Source: Deltaproteobacteria bacterium
Lineage (GTDB): Bacteria > Desulfobacterota > Syntrophia > Syntrophales > UBA2210
Direction: 5' to 3'
DNA: 9,226 nt
NCBI GenBank assembly: GCA_016935935.1
Contig: JAFGPZ010000013.1
Coordinates: 1-9,226, forward strand
A program made the position numbers and the translations under genes. The notes beneath the pieces are model-generated. The model did not search any database. It was given only the letters and a program-made list of their open reading frames with translations, and was not told the origin of the DNA. Shown here piece by piece: positions 1-7,400 of this stretch (positions are counted from its first letter, which is position 1; every line of letters begins with the position of its first letter).

Positions 1-770
1 GCTTTCAGCGATTCTTCTTCTCTTGTTACTTCACCTGACACCAACTGAACATGAAGGCGCTTTTCGAAGGTTTCCGAAATGGCCTCGCATAATTCTGAAA
101 CAGTAAATCCAAATCCATCTCCAATATTTTCACGAATGGATGTGACAGATGCCTTGAACTTTTCCATACTCTCTTCGGCATTGCTTCCTCCAATGATTAT
201 TGCTGAACAGGTATGTTCAGGGTCTGTGTCTATGAGGATTGAGCCATGCTGGAGAAAGGCACCTTTTGCCCTCACCTGGGCGCTCCCGCATATCTTACGT
301 TCCTTCACCAGCAATTCATATTGCGACGGTACAGAAAAACAGCAGGCATCCATTACACCCTTCTCGTAACGTCTGCCGGATTTCATCATGTATGCTTCTA
401 TGCCAATTCGGCTGAGACCTCCGATAAGGCATTCACTGATGGTCCTGTATGTTTCCATTATATCTGAAGAAAAGTGTGGGTTGTTTTCTCTCGCCACAAC
501 GGAATAGGTGAGGTCATTCTCGTGGAGAACAGCCTTTCCGCCCGTCGGTCGTCTTACTACATCGATACAATTTTCGCGGCAATAATCAAGATTTACTTCC
601 CTGTGAACATCCTGAAAATATCCCATCGAGACCGTATCCCGTTCCCAACTGTAAAAGCGAAGAGTGGGAGGCATATCCATTTTTTGACTTTCTTTGAATA
701 TGGCTTCATCTATTGCCATATTTTCAAAGGCATTGAAACGGTTGAAGGGAAGAACTCTCCACTTTTCCAC
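1..770 (-). CDS. lipM: LipM/LplA-family octanoyl/lipoyl transferase (partial, 3' end off window)
   Basis: This is a BPL/LPL-fold protein-lipoylation enzyme, probably transferring octanoate (from ACP) or lipoate onto lipoyl carriers such as the GcvH encoded just upstream. About 256 codons are visible and the frame runs off the left edge. Bacillus LipM is near 280 residues, so roughly 20 C-terminal residues are missing. Visible motifs are ENMAIDEAIF (residues 16-25), RRPTGGKAVLHENDLTYS (73-90), ACCFSVPSQYELLV (142-155) and KICGSAQVRAKGAFLQHGSI (159-178). Cys144 aligns with the acyl-accepting cysteine of LipM, and Lys159 lies in the conserved lysine position of the family. The start is GTG at 770. 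The in-frame gcvH stop at 777-779 rules out anything further upstream, and a later ATG (residue 18) would cut into the conserved N-terminal motif. The LipM cysteine favours octanoyltransferase over a pure lipoate ligase, but the C-terminus is unseen. Confidence 0.85.
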   Translation of the reverse strand, partial: MEKWRVLPFNRFNAFENMAIDEAIFKESQKMDMPPTLRFYSWERDTVSMGYFQDVHREVNLDYCRENCIDVVRRPTGGKAVLHENDLTYSVVARENNPHFSSDIMETYRTISECLIGGLSRIGIEAYMMKSGRRYEKGVMDACCFSVPSQYELLVKERKICGSAQVRAKGAFLQHGSILIDTDPEHTCSAIIIGGSNAEESMEKFKASVTSIRENIGDGFGFTVSELCEAISETFEKRLHVQLVSGEVTREEESLK

Positions 771-776
771 TGAATG

Positions 777-1175
777 CTATTTTACCTCTTCTTCCTCTTC
801 TACGTAATCTTCGTATTCCGAGGCGTCAAGAAGATCGTCCAGAATACTGAGATCCCTTACATCAACTGTAATCATCCAGCCGGTGTCGTAGGGATCACTG
901 TTTATTATTCCCACATCGTCGACAAGATCTTCATTTATGTTTATAATTTCGCCGGTTACGGGAGAGATTAATTCGTCAACTGTTTTTGAAGACTCAATAA
1001 CTGCAAAGGGTTCATCCTGCTCAACCGATGAATCAGCGTTAGGAAGCTTGATTGTGAGAATCTCTCCCAACTTTTCCTGCCCGTAATCTGTGATTCCGAC
1101 GGTCGCTATGTTGCCATCGATTCTTGCCCACGTATGTTCTCTGCTATAAAGTAAATCATCCGGATAGACAGACAT
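777..1175 (-). CDS. gcvH: Glycine cleavage system H protein (lipoyl carrier)
   Basis: GcvH carries the aminomethyl group between the P, T and L proteins of the cytoplasmic glycine cleavage complex on a lipoyl-lysine arm. The product has 132 residues, normal for the family. Visible features are the N-terminal YSREHTWAR (10-18), GITDYGQEKLGEI (27-39) and the lipoylation site FAVIESSKTVDEL (57-69), with Lys64 as the modified residue. GEIININEDL and a GWMITV segment follow, and the protein ends in an acidic EEEEEVK tail. I chose the ATG at 1175 because a strong AGGAGG lies 10 bases upstream and the family begins here. The frame stays open to an ATG at 1271, but that would add 32 unrelated residues inside the upstream gene. 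The gene lies 50 bases after the aminopeptidase and 6 bases before the lipM-like gene. No gcvT or gcvP is present in the window, so a solo role as a general lipoyl or octanoyl carrier is also possible. Confidence 0.93.
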   Translation of the reverse strand: MSVYPDDLLYSREHTWARIDGNIATVGITDYGQEKLGEILTIKLPNADSSVEQDEPFAVIESSKTVDELISPVTGEIININEDLVDDVGIINSDPYDTGWMITVDVRDLSILDDLLDASEYEDYVEEEEEVK

Positions 1176-1185
1176 ATGTAGATAA

Positions 1186-1191
1186 CCTCCT
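1186..1191 (-). promoter_or_regulatory. Strong Shine-Dalgarno of gcvH (decides the start)
   Basis: The minus strand reads AGGAGG here, 10 bases before the ATG at 1175. It is the best ribosome site near either possible start and supports the 132-residue GcvH over the longer open frame beginning at 1271. Confidence 0.8.
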
Positions 1192-1225
1192 CTATTCTGG
1201 AGAAATAAATTTGATATGACAAATA

Positions 1226-2299
1226 TTATAATATATTCAGGTCCTTGGATGTCACGGTAAGAATTTCGCATCCATCTTTCTGTACGAACGCCATGTCCTC
1301 TATACGGACCCCATATGCATCGGGTAAGTATATGCCCGGCTCCACCGTAATCACCATTCCCTCTTCCAGGTAATCGGTGCTTTCCCTTGAAAGTTTAGGC
1401 GCTTCATGTACATCGAGCCCAACACCGTGTCCTGTCCCATGGCAAAAATATTGTCCATAGCCCGCTTCCTCTATAGCTCCTCTGGCCACTTCGTCGACAT
1501 ATCTGCAGGAAATGCCTGCCTTCACTGCATCCAGTGCTCTGTCATGGGCATCCTTGACAATATTGTAGATTTTCTTCTGTTCTTCCGTAACAGTTTCCAC
1601 CGCGAATGTACAGGTTTCATCTGAATGATATCCCTCATAAACTACACCGTAATCAATTATTACAAAATCTCCCACCTCGATTTTTCGGGATCGAGGTCGT
1701 GCATGCGGCAAGGCTGAGTTGGTTCCTGAGGCCACTATTGTGTCGAAAGATCGCTTCTCTCCACCTGCTTTTATCATCTGGAATTCAAGCTCGAGCGCAA
1801 TGTCCCTTTCCATACTACCCGGCACTATCTCTTCTAAAGTTTTTTGAAGGGAATCCGCCGATATTGAGATTGCCTTCCTGAGTAGATCTAACTCCCCCTT
1901 GCTCTTTATAACCCTGAGAGAATTCAGATCCTTCGACAGGGGTTTTAATTTTGTGGATCCCACCTTTTCTCTAAGCTTTAAGTAGTCTTCAAAGCTTATT
2001 GCCGATGCATCAAAGCCAACAGACTTTAGCCGTAAATCGGAAATAATTCCTGAAATTACCGTTACATTGTCGCTGGATTCTACAATCTCACAGCCTCTGG
2101 TTTCACTTCCCGCCTGTGTTGTGTAACGGCCATCGACTGTCAGGATAGCCCTGTCTATCCCAATAAAAAGGATACCCGCGCTTCCAGTAAACCCAGTGAG
2201 ATACCTTATGTTTGTAAGGTCAAAAAAGAGGATGCCCTCTACGCCAAAGGAAGCTATTTTTGACTGTATATTTTTGATTCTTTCCACTTTTTCCGTCAC
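1226..2299 (-). CDS. M24B-family Xaa-Pro aminopeptidase/dipeptidase
   Basis: This is a cytoplasmic metallopeptidase of the pita-bread fold, which removes N-terminal residues before proline or cleaves Xaa-Pro dipeptides. It has 357 residues, typical of the short PepQ/YqhT-type branch. Residues 1-130 form the creatinase-like N-terminal domain (FFDLTNIRYLTGFTGSAG at 25-42, DGRYTTQA at 56-63). The catalytic domain follows. All five expected metal ligands are visible: Asp216 (IIDYG), Asp227 (HSDET), His291 (HGTGHGVGLDVHE), Glu320 (VEPGIY) and Glu334 (RIEDM). His199 in LPHARP matches the catalytic histidine. The start is GTG at 2299, 9 bases after the TPR gene's stop, with AGG at 2304-2306 as a modest ribosome site. 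Another GTG four codons later cannot be excluded. In other bacteria such a gene often sits near efp or aroQ; here it sits between a TPR gene and gcvH, so the context does not refine its substrate. Confidence 0.92.
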   Translation of the reverse strand: MTEKVERIKNIQSKIASFGVEGILFFDLTNIRYLTGFTGSAGILFIGIDRAILTVDGRYTTQAGSETRGCEIVESSDNVTVISGIISDLRLKSVGFDASAISFEDYLKLREKVGSTKLKPLSKDLNSLRVIKSKGELDLLRKAISISADSLQKTLEEIVPGSMERDIALELEFQMIKAGGEKRSFDTIVASGTNSALPHARPRSRKIEVGDFVIIDYGVVYEGYHSDETCTFAVETVTEEQKKIYNIVKDAHDRALDAVKAGISCRYVDEVARGAIEEAGYGQYFCHGTGHGVGLDVHEAPKLSRESTDYLEEGMVITVEPGIYLPDAYGVRIEDMAFVQKDGCEILTVTSKDLNIL

Positions 2300-2308
2300 C
2301 TTACCTAT

Positions 2309-3091
2309 TTACACCGGATTGGACCTTCGCAGTTTTTTCAGCCAGATGTTTAATTCATCTATGGCTGGAGTCCACTTTTTACTATTCACGGCCTCCATCT
2401 TTTTAAGTTTATCCAAGGCTTCCTCATTTCCCGGATCTTTCAAAAGGATTCTATTCAACATATCTTTGGCAATCTCTTGATGTCCCTGTTGGAAGTAAAG
2501 CTCGGCCAGCGTTACGGTATCAAAGCGAGGGAGAGGACTCGCGATTTCACACTTCCCCTCGGCGATCTTTCCCATTGGGGTTTTCAGTTTCTCCGGTCTC
2601 TCGCTTTTCACATGAAGCATCTCGATTTTTTCTTCTCTATCTCCAGGAACCTGACCCAGGTCTGGTTTCCAACTGTAGTCTGAAACTTCCGTCAGCCTTA
2701 GATCTTCTGGCGCTTCATCCCTGTCAGATTCATTCGTCTTCGTCAAATGTCCCCTTATAGATAAATCGGAATTGAGGGCAATATATTTCTTATATGCTTT
2801 TATTGCTGCATCATTAGCATCTTGCTTCCTGCAAACAAAACCAAGAAGTTCGTATACCCGAGACCATTCCCGAATCATCATATCCAGTTTGCTCAAGATT
2901 TCCCTGGCCTCGGTTAGTTTGTCTGTCCGCACCAGCACGGTGGCTATAAAAATGTGCGCGTCCGTATCGCCAGGGTAGTGTGAAAGCCTTTCGTCTGCCA
3001 TGGCAATGACTTCATCGAAAAGACCATCTTCCAGTTTTCTGTTGGCCTGGTAGATAAAATTTTCCCTCTCTGCTTTGTATACCGAGTCCAT
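2309..3091 (-). CDS. Tetratricopeptide-repeat protein of unknown function
   Basis: This 260-residue protein is soluble, with no signal peptide or membrane segment visible. Residues about 8-111 form two or three TPR-like helical hairpins, for example GLFDEVIAMADERLSHYPGD (23-42) and DANDAAIKAYKKYIALNSDL (91-110). A charged, probably disordered linker spans about 115-188. A further clear TPR occupies about 191-224 (TLAELYFQQGHQEIAKDML at 194-212, then a DPGN turn). The C-terminal tail is basic. TPRs bind partner proteins, and nothing shows which partner. The ATG start at 3091 is preceded by AAGG four bases upstream. It is the first gene of the minus-strand run, 9 bases before the aminopeptidase, and faces the divergent promoter region. 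I recognise the domain but not the gene. The split arrangement (N-terminal TPRs, linker, C-terminal TPR) is the style I recall from deltaproteobacterial proteins. Confidence 0.85.
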   Translation of the reverse strand: MDSVYKAERENFIYQANRKLEDGLFDEVIAMADERLSHYPGDTDAHIFIATVLVRTDKLTEAREILSKLDMMIREWSRVYELLGFVCRKQDANDAAIKAYKKYIALNSDLSIRGHLTKTNESDRDEAPEDLRLTEVSDYSWKPDLGQVPGDREEKIEMLHVKSERPEKLKTPMGKIAEGKCEIASPLPRFDTVTLAELYFQQGHQEIAKDMLNRILLKDPGNEEALDKLKKMEAVNSKKWTPAIDELNIWLKKLRRSNPV

Positions 3092-3129
3092 GCGGCCTTA
3101 TTGTTTGTCTGCCTTAAAAGATATTAGCG

Positions 3130-3156
3130 ATTAACAAACCCCTGGCATCGTGTCAA
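3130..3156 (-). promoter_or_regulatory. Candidate sigma70 promoter for the minus-strand operon
   Basis: Read on the minus strand, a perfect TTGACA (3156-3151) is followed after 15 bases by GTTAAT (3135-3130), which matches four of six consensus -10 positions. The spacing is shorter than the ideal 17. It would produce a leader of about 30 bases before the ATG at 3091. Seen by eye only. Confidence 0.35.
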
Positions 3157-3180
3157 GAAAGAAGATTACAAAAAAAGTGA

Positions 3181-3208
3181 TTGACACCTTTTCCCGCCTG
3201 GTGATAGT
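3181..3208 (+). promoter_or_regulatory. Candidate sigma70 promoter for the queuosine module
   Basis: A perfect TTGACA at 3181-3186 is followed after 16 bases by GATAGT (3203-3208), which matches four of six -10 positions. Transcription would begin about 35 bases before the transporter start at 3252. The location between divergent genes supports it; the -10 box is only fair. Confidence 0.4.
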
Positions 3209-3251
3209 TATTTAAACCCTATTTATGAATATCTTTCAATAAGAATTCGAG

Positions 3252-3911
3252 ATGATTGTATCAAATATTCACTTTCTAAAATATTTATTTGTTACGTCAC
3301 TCCTTTTGTCCAATATTATGGCTTCCAAAATAATGGATATAGGGGGGCTGATACTTCCGGCAGCAGTCGTACTTTACCCGCTGACCTTCCTCTTTACCGA
3401 TGTCGTATCAGAAGTTGAGGGGAAGAAAAGCGCGCACAGCCTCGTCATTGCGGGGTTCTGCATGTCGCTTTTTATGGCGCTTATGCTCTTTGTCGGCAAG
3501 ATACTTCCAACGGCATCCTTCTGGGAACATCAGGATTCTTACAATGTCATACTGGGTGCGACACCGAGAATCGTTCTTGCGTCTATGATCGCATATCTTG
3601 TTTCTCAGAATTACGACGTCTGGGCCTTTCACTGGTGGAAGAAAAGAACTGCAGGAAGACACCTATGGATAAGAAACAATCTGTCCACGATTACATCGCA
3701 GTTGATTGATTCTGTACTCTTCATAGGCATCGCATTCGCGGGGGTATATTCGGCGAAGACGGTCACAGGAATGATTCTTGGGCAATATATTGTCAAGATT
3801 GGCATAGCCATCCTCGACACGCCATTCTGTTATGCATTAGTGAGGTTTTATGAAAAGGATAAAGAACAAAGACAAAGATCGAGATTACCAGGTATACATC
3901 AGGTTTCCTGA
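3252..3911 (+). CDS. YhhQ-family queuosine-precursor (7-deazaguanine) transporter
   Basis: This is an inner-membrane importer of the COG1738/YhhQ (VUT) family, whose characterised members take up queuosine precursors such as preQ0 and preQ1. It has 219 residues and about six hydrophobic segments (roughly 8-26, 33-51, 62-83, 105-118, 145-166, 172-198). Family-like motifs are LLLSNIMASKI (17-27), LPAAVVLYPLTFLFTDVVSE (35-54), LVSQNYDVWAFHWWKKRT (116-133) and LWIRNNLSTITSQLIDS (138-154). The latter include the polar residues Asn142, Gln150 and Asp153 expected in the substrate path. The ATG at 3252 has only a weak ribosome site (GAG directly before it), but the family N-terminus fits. The last 20 codons are shared, in another frame, with queF. 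The polar, charged tail from about residue 200 may therefore be shaped by the overlap. Overlap with queF makes a 7-deazaguanine substrate likely rather than a vitamin. Confidence 0.9.
   Translation: MIVSNIHFLKYLFVTSLLLSNIMASKIMDIGGLILPAAVVLYPLTFLFTDVVSEVEGKKSAHSLVIAGFCMSLFMALMLFVGKILPTASFWEHQDSYNVILGATPRIVLASMIAYLVSQNYDVWAFHWWKKRTAGRHLWIRNNLSTITSQLIDSVLFIGIAFAGVYSAKTVTGMILGQYIVKIGIAILDTPFCYALVRFYEKDKEQRQRSRLPGIHQVS
3841..3845 (+). promoter_or_regulatory. Shine-Dalgarno of queF inside the transporter gene
   Basis: TGAGG lies four bases before the ATG at 3850. Its TGA is also the last in-frame stop upstream of queF, so no longer QueF is possible in this sequence. This fixes the start inside the transporter's coding region. 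Confidence 0.65.
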
Positions 3912-4176
3912 ATTTACCTGTCTCTGTCCCATAACGTCACAGCCAGATTTTGCTGAGGTAGTAATCGATTACGTACCGGGTGAATATTTAGTAGAGTTGA
4001 AATCCCTGAAAATATATCTTAATTCATTTCGCGACAAAGGTGTTTTTCACGAGGCAGTGATAAACAAAATACTTGGCGATTTTGTCAAGAAAATCGAGCC
4101 GAAACGAGTCGAGATTACCGGCAATTTCAATGTCAGAGGCGGCATCTACACAACCGTAAAGGTTGCATACCCCTAA
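3850..4176 (+). CDS. queF: NADPH-dependent 7-cyano-7-deazaguanine (preQ0) reductase, short form
   Basis: QueF reduces the nitrile of preQ0 to the amine preQ1 with two NADPH, the step before insertion into tRNA by Tgt in queuosine synthesis. This copy has only 108 residues, against about 165 in Bacillus, and lacks the N-terminal extension. The catalytic core is intact. FPEFTCLCPITSQPDFA (19-35) supplies Cys26 (thioimide nucleophile) and Asp33 (general acid). ELKSLKIYLNSFR (49-61) is the substrate and NADPH-binding motif with Leu replacing the usual Ser. FHE (66-68) supplies His67 and Glu68. Spacing from Cys26 to Glu68 (42 residues) equals that from Cys55 to Glu97 in Bacillus QueF as I recall it. 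FNVRGGIYTTV near the end matches the family. The gene overlaps the transporter by 62 bases. The archaeal QueF-like amidinotransferase is similarly short; a bacterial setting and the adjacent transporter favour QueF. Confidence 0.9.
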   Translation: MKRIKNKDKDRDYQVYIRFPEFTCLCPITSQPDFAEVVIDYVPGEYLVELKSLKIYLNSFRDKGVFHEAVINKILGDFVKKIEPKRVEITGNFNVRGGIYTTVKVAYP

Positions 4177-4215
4177 TCCGGTGATAAAGTGTGTTCAACT
4201 GTTTTTCTCAATAAA

Positions 4216-4271
4216 TTCAAGTTTATGGGACAGGAAGACAGGATAACGATAGACCGCAAATTAAACTTGAA
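4216..4271. repeat. Inverted repeat, 10-base perfect arms
   Basis: TTCAAGTTTA (4216-4225) and its exact reverse complement TAAACTTGAA (4262-4271) flank a 36-base spacer. The spacer contains a short direct repeat, GACAGGA (4229-4235 and 4237-4243). The long purine-rich loop is unlike a simple terminator and could be part of a folded RNA or a protein-binding site. The function is unknown. Confidence 0.55.
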
Positions 4272-4292
4272 AATAATAAGAATATTATCTAT

Positions 4293-4319
4293 AAAGGGGC
4301 GCTGGTTTTCAGCCCCTTT
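4293..4319 (+). terminator. GC-rich hairpin, possible terminator or attenuator
   Basis: AAAGGGGC (4293-4300) and GCCCCTTT (4312-4319) form a perfect eight-base stem with an 11-base loop, 117 bases after the queF stop. The stem is strong, but the bases after it (CACCTAAC) lack a T tract. It is therefore a weak candidate for an intrinsic terminator on the plus strand. It could instead be an attenuator or RNA-stability element in the carB leader, which starts 152 bases later. Confidence 0.4.
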
Positions 4320-4471
4320 CACCTAACAACCATCTTGTTGAGTTAATTTCGACACTCGAAGGGCAAGTAAGCTTTTAACAGTTTCTGTTCTGATAAGTTG
4401 GCGACTCGATTGGAATCCAGTCTTTGTAGCGGAAGACATTGACAGCCATAAACATCAAGAGGTAGCAATAT

Positions 4472-7400
4472 ATGCCAAAACGCACGGATATCAAGAAGGT
4501 TATGATCATAGGGTCAGGCCCTATAATCATAGGTCAGGCATGCGAGTTTGATTATTCTGGGACTCAGGCATGCAAGGCTTTGAAATCGCTCGGATATGAA
4601 ATTGTTCTTGTAAATTCCAACCCGGCAACAATAATGACTGATCCCAATATGGCCGATGTCACATACGTTGAACCTCTGAACTTCAAAACCTTGGAGGAGA
4701 TCGTCGTAAAGGAGCGTCCCGATGCCATACTCCCGAATCTTGGAGGTCAATCTGGACTGAATCTTACGTCGGAGCTTGCCAGAGCGGGCGTCCTGGATAA
4801 ATACGGCGTCAAAATCATCGGCGTCAATATCGACGCCATAGAAAGGGGCGAAGATCGGATAGCTTTCAAGGAAACAATGAACCGACTCGGCATAGATGTT
4901 CCTAAGAGCAGCCCAGCCTATACTGTTGAAGAAGCTGAAACAATAGCAGAAGAACTCGGCTATCCCGTTGTTGTGAGGCCGGCTTATACACTGGGAGGAA
5001 CGGGAGGCGGACTTGTTTATAACAAGGAGGAATTAAGCATTATTTCCAGCCGGGGAATAGCGGCAAGTCTTATCGGGCAGATACTCATAGAGGAATCTGT
5101 TCTCGGTTGGGAGGAGCTGGAACTCGAGGTAGTCCGCGATGCTAGGAATCAGATGATAACCGTCTGTTTCATAGAAAATGTTGATCCCATGGGAATTCAC
5201 ACGGGAGACTCTTTCTGCACAGCCCCCATGCTGACCATTTCACCAGAACTCCAGAAGCGACTTCAAAGGTATGCCTACGACATTGTAGAGGCAATCCAGG
5301 TAATCGGCGGCACCAATGTGCAGTTCGCCCATGATCCCGAAACAGACCGCATAGTTGTCATCGAAATCAACCCCCGCACCTCACGCTCCTCCGCCCTTGC
5401 ATCAAAAGCGACGGGCTTCCCCATAGCCTTTATCTCGTCGGTGCTTGCGGCTGGCCTGACACTTGACGAGATCCCGTACTGGAAGGAGGGAACACTTGAT
5501 AAATACGAGCCTTCAGGAGATTATGTAGTCGTTAAATTCGCGCGTTGGGCATTTGAGAAATTTGAGGGCGCGCAAGATATCCTCGGCACACAGATGCGCG
5601 CGGTTGGAGAAGTGATGAGCATTGGCAAGACCTACAAGGAGGCTTTGCAAAAGGCTATAAGATCCCTCGAAATTAAACGCTTCGGCCTTGGATTTGCCAA
5701 TAATTTTTACGAAAAATCTCTCGAGGAACTGATGTCCCTACTGTCCGTGCCGACGAGCGAAACGCATTTCATCATGTACGAAGCGCTCAGGAAAGGCGCG
5801 ACAGTGGGTGAGCTCCATGAGAAGACCAACATCAAAGCCTGGTTCATTGAACAGATGAAGGAACTAGTCGAACTGGAAGAGGAAGTATTGACCTTCAAGG
5901 GCAGAAACCTCCCTGATGATCTTCTTGGAAGAGCGAAAAGGGATGGTTTTTCGGACCGCTATCTCTCCCAATTGCTCAATATTTCCGAAGGAGAGATACG
6001 AAGGCGCCGGAAAAAAGTGGGCGTTGTGCAGGGATGGGAGCCTGTGCCAGTAAGCGGCGTTGAGAATAAGGCCTATTACTATTCCACCTATAACACTCCA
6101 GACACAGTCCCTACATCCGACAAACGAAAGGTAATAGTCCTCGGAGGAGGCCCCAATCGCATAGGGCAGGGTATTGAATTCGATTACTGCTGTGTCCAGG
6201 CGGCATTCACGCTGAGAGACGAGGGCATCGAATCGATAATGATAAACTGCAACCCCGAAACAGTATCTACGGACTACGACACATCGGATAAGCTATACTT
6301 CGAACCACTGACGGTGGAAGATGTTCTCGCCATTTATGAGAAAGAGAAGCCTGAAGGTGTTATTGTTCAGTTCGGCGGACAGACGCCTCTCAATATTGCC
6401 AAAGAACTGGCAGAAGCGGGTGTGAAGATTATAGGAACGTCGCCTGAAATGATAGATCTTGCTGAAGATCGCGACCGTTTTCGAAAGGTAATGGAAAAAC
6501 TTCAAATTCCTGAGCCGGAATCGGGAATGGCAAGTAACCTTGAGGAAGCACTCAAAGTCGCTGATAGAATCGGCTATCCCCTGATGGTAAGACCTTCCTA
6601 CGTTCTCGGAGGCAGGGGAATGGAGGTAGTCTACGACGAGGAGATGCTCAACCATTATGTTTCCGCGGCCGTGGATGTAACACCAGAAAGACCAATTCTC
6701 ATAGACAAGTTTCTGGTAAATGCCATCGAGGCGGAGGCGGATGCCATCGCCGACGGTTACGATGCATTCATACCGACCATAATGGAACATATAGAACTGG
6801 CAGGAATCCATTCTGGCGATTCGGCCTGTGTCATTCCCCCTGTTAATATTTCGGAGAAACACCTGGAAACCATATATAACTACAATCGAAAGATCGCCAA
6901 GGAATTACAGGTTGTTGGTCTCATGAATATACAGTATGCAATCATGGATGATGTCGTATATATACTGGAGGCAAACCCCCGCGCCTCAAGGACTGTTCCG
7001 CTCGTCTCGAAGGTCTGCGCGATTTCGATGGCGCGCATCGCCACACAATTGATGTTAGGGAAGAAACTAAGTGAACTTGACCTGAAATCACATATTATCC
7101 CTCACTATGGCGTCAAAGAGGCTGTCTTCCCCTTCAACATGTTCCCCGAAGTAGATCCGCTCCTCGGACCTGAGATGCGCTCAACCGGCGAGGTACTGGG
7201 CCTTGCCGATTCCTTTGGTCTTGCTTTTTATAAGTCTCAAGAAGCAGTGAAACAGGTGCTCCCCTACGAGGGGAATGTACTCATAACGGTTTTTGAAGAG
7301 GACAAAAGGCTTATACTGAGCGTAGCTGAAGATTTTGAAAAACTTGGATTTCACATATTGGCCACCAGGGGTACTCATCAATTTCTTACCCAGCGTGGTA

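Larger units (their letters stand above)
3092..3251. promoter_or_regulatory. Divergent intergenic promoter region
   Basis: These 160 bases separate the outward-facing TPR operon (minus) and queuosine module (plus), so both must start transcription here or nearby. The region is AT-rich and holds a TTGACA-type hexamer for each direction, listed separately. I saw no clear operator palindrome and no preQ1 riboswitch-like hairpin with an A-rich tail before the transporter gene. Confidence 0.6.
4177..4471. other. Intergenic region before carB with inverted repeats
   Basis: These 295 bases contain no gene I can support. They hold two clear inverted repeats (4216-4271 and 4293-4319, listed separately). 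Three tiny hairpins with five-base arms follow (4325-4339, 4348-4360, 4377-4389), then the carB ribosome site AAGAGG (4457-4462, nine bases before the ATG). I found no convincing -35/-10 pair for carB. The region could terminate the queuosine transcript, lead carB, or both. Confidence 0.6.

Noticed and set aside
79..773. Several plus-strand open frames at the left end
   Set aside because: They are opposite the lipM-like gene, whose motifs are clear on the minus strand; their translations are low-quality and unrelated to known proteins.
777..1271. A longer GcvH starting at ATG 1271
   Set aside because: The extra 32 residues overlap the end of the aminopeptidase gene and do not resemble GcvH. 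A strong AGGAGG precedes the ATG at 1175, where the family N-terminus begins.
3187..3251. A preQ1 riboswitch upstream of the queuosine-precursor transporter
   Set aside because: Expected from the gene's role, but I see neither the short GC-containing hairpin nor the A-rich pseudoknot tail typical of preQ1-I, and no larger preQ1-II-like fold.
4439..4469. TTGACA at 4439-4444 as a carB promoter
   Set aside because: The matching -10 position (TAGCAA or near it) is poor and lies at the ribosome site, which would leave carB without its Shine-Dalgarno.
6293..6862. A 189-codon open frame on the minus strand within carB
   Set aside because: It lies wholly opposite a highly conserved coding region and its translation has no recognisable motif. 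It is a shadow of the carB frame.
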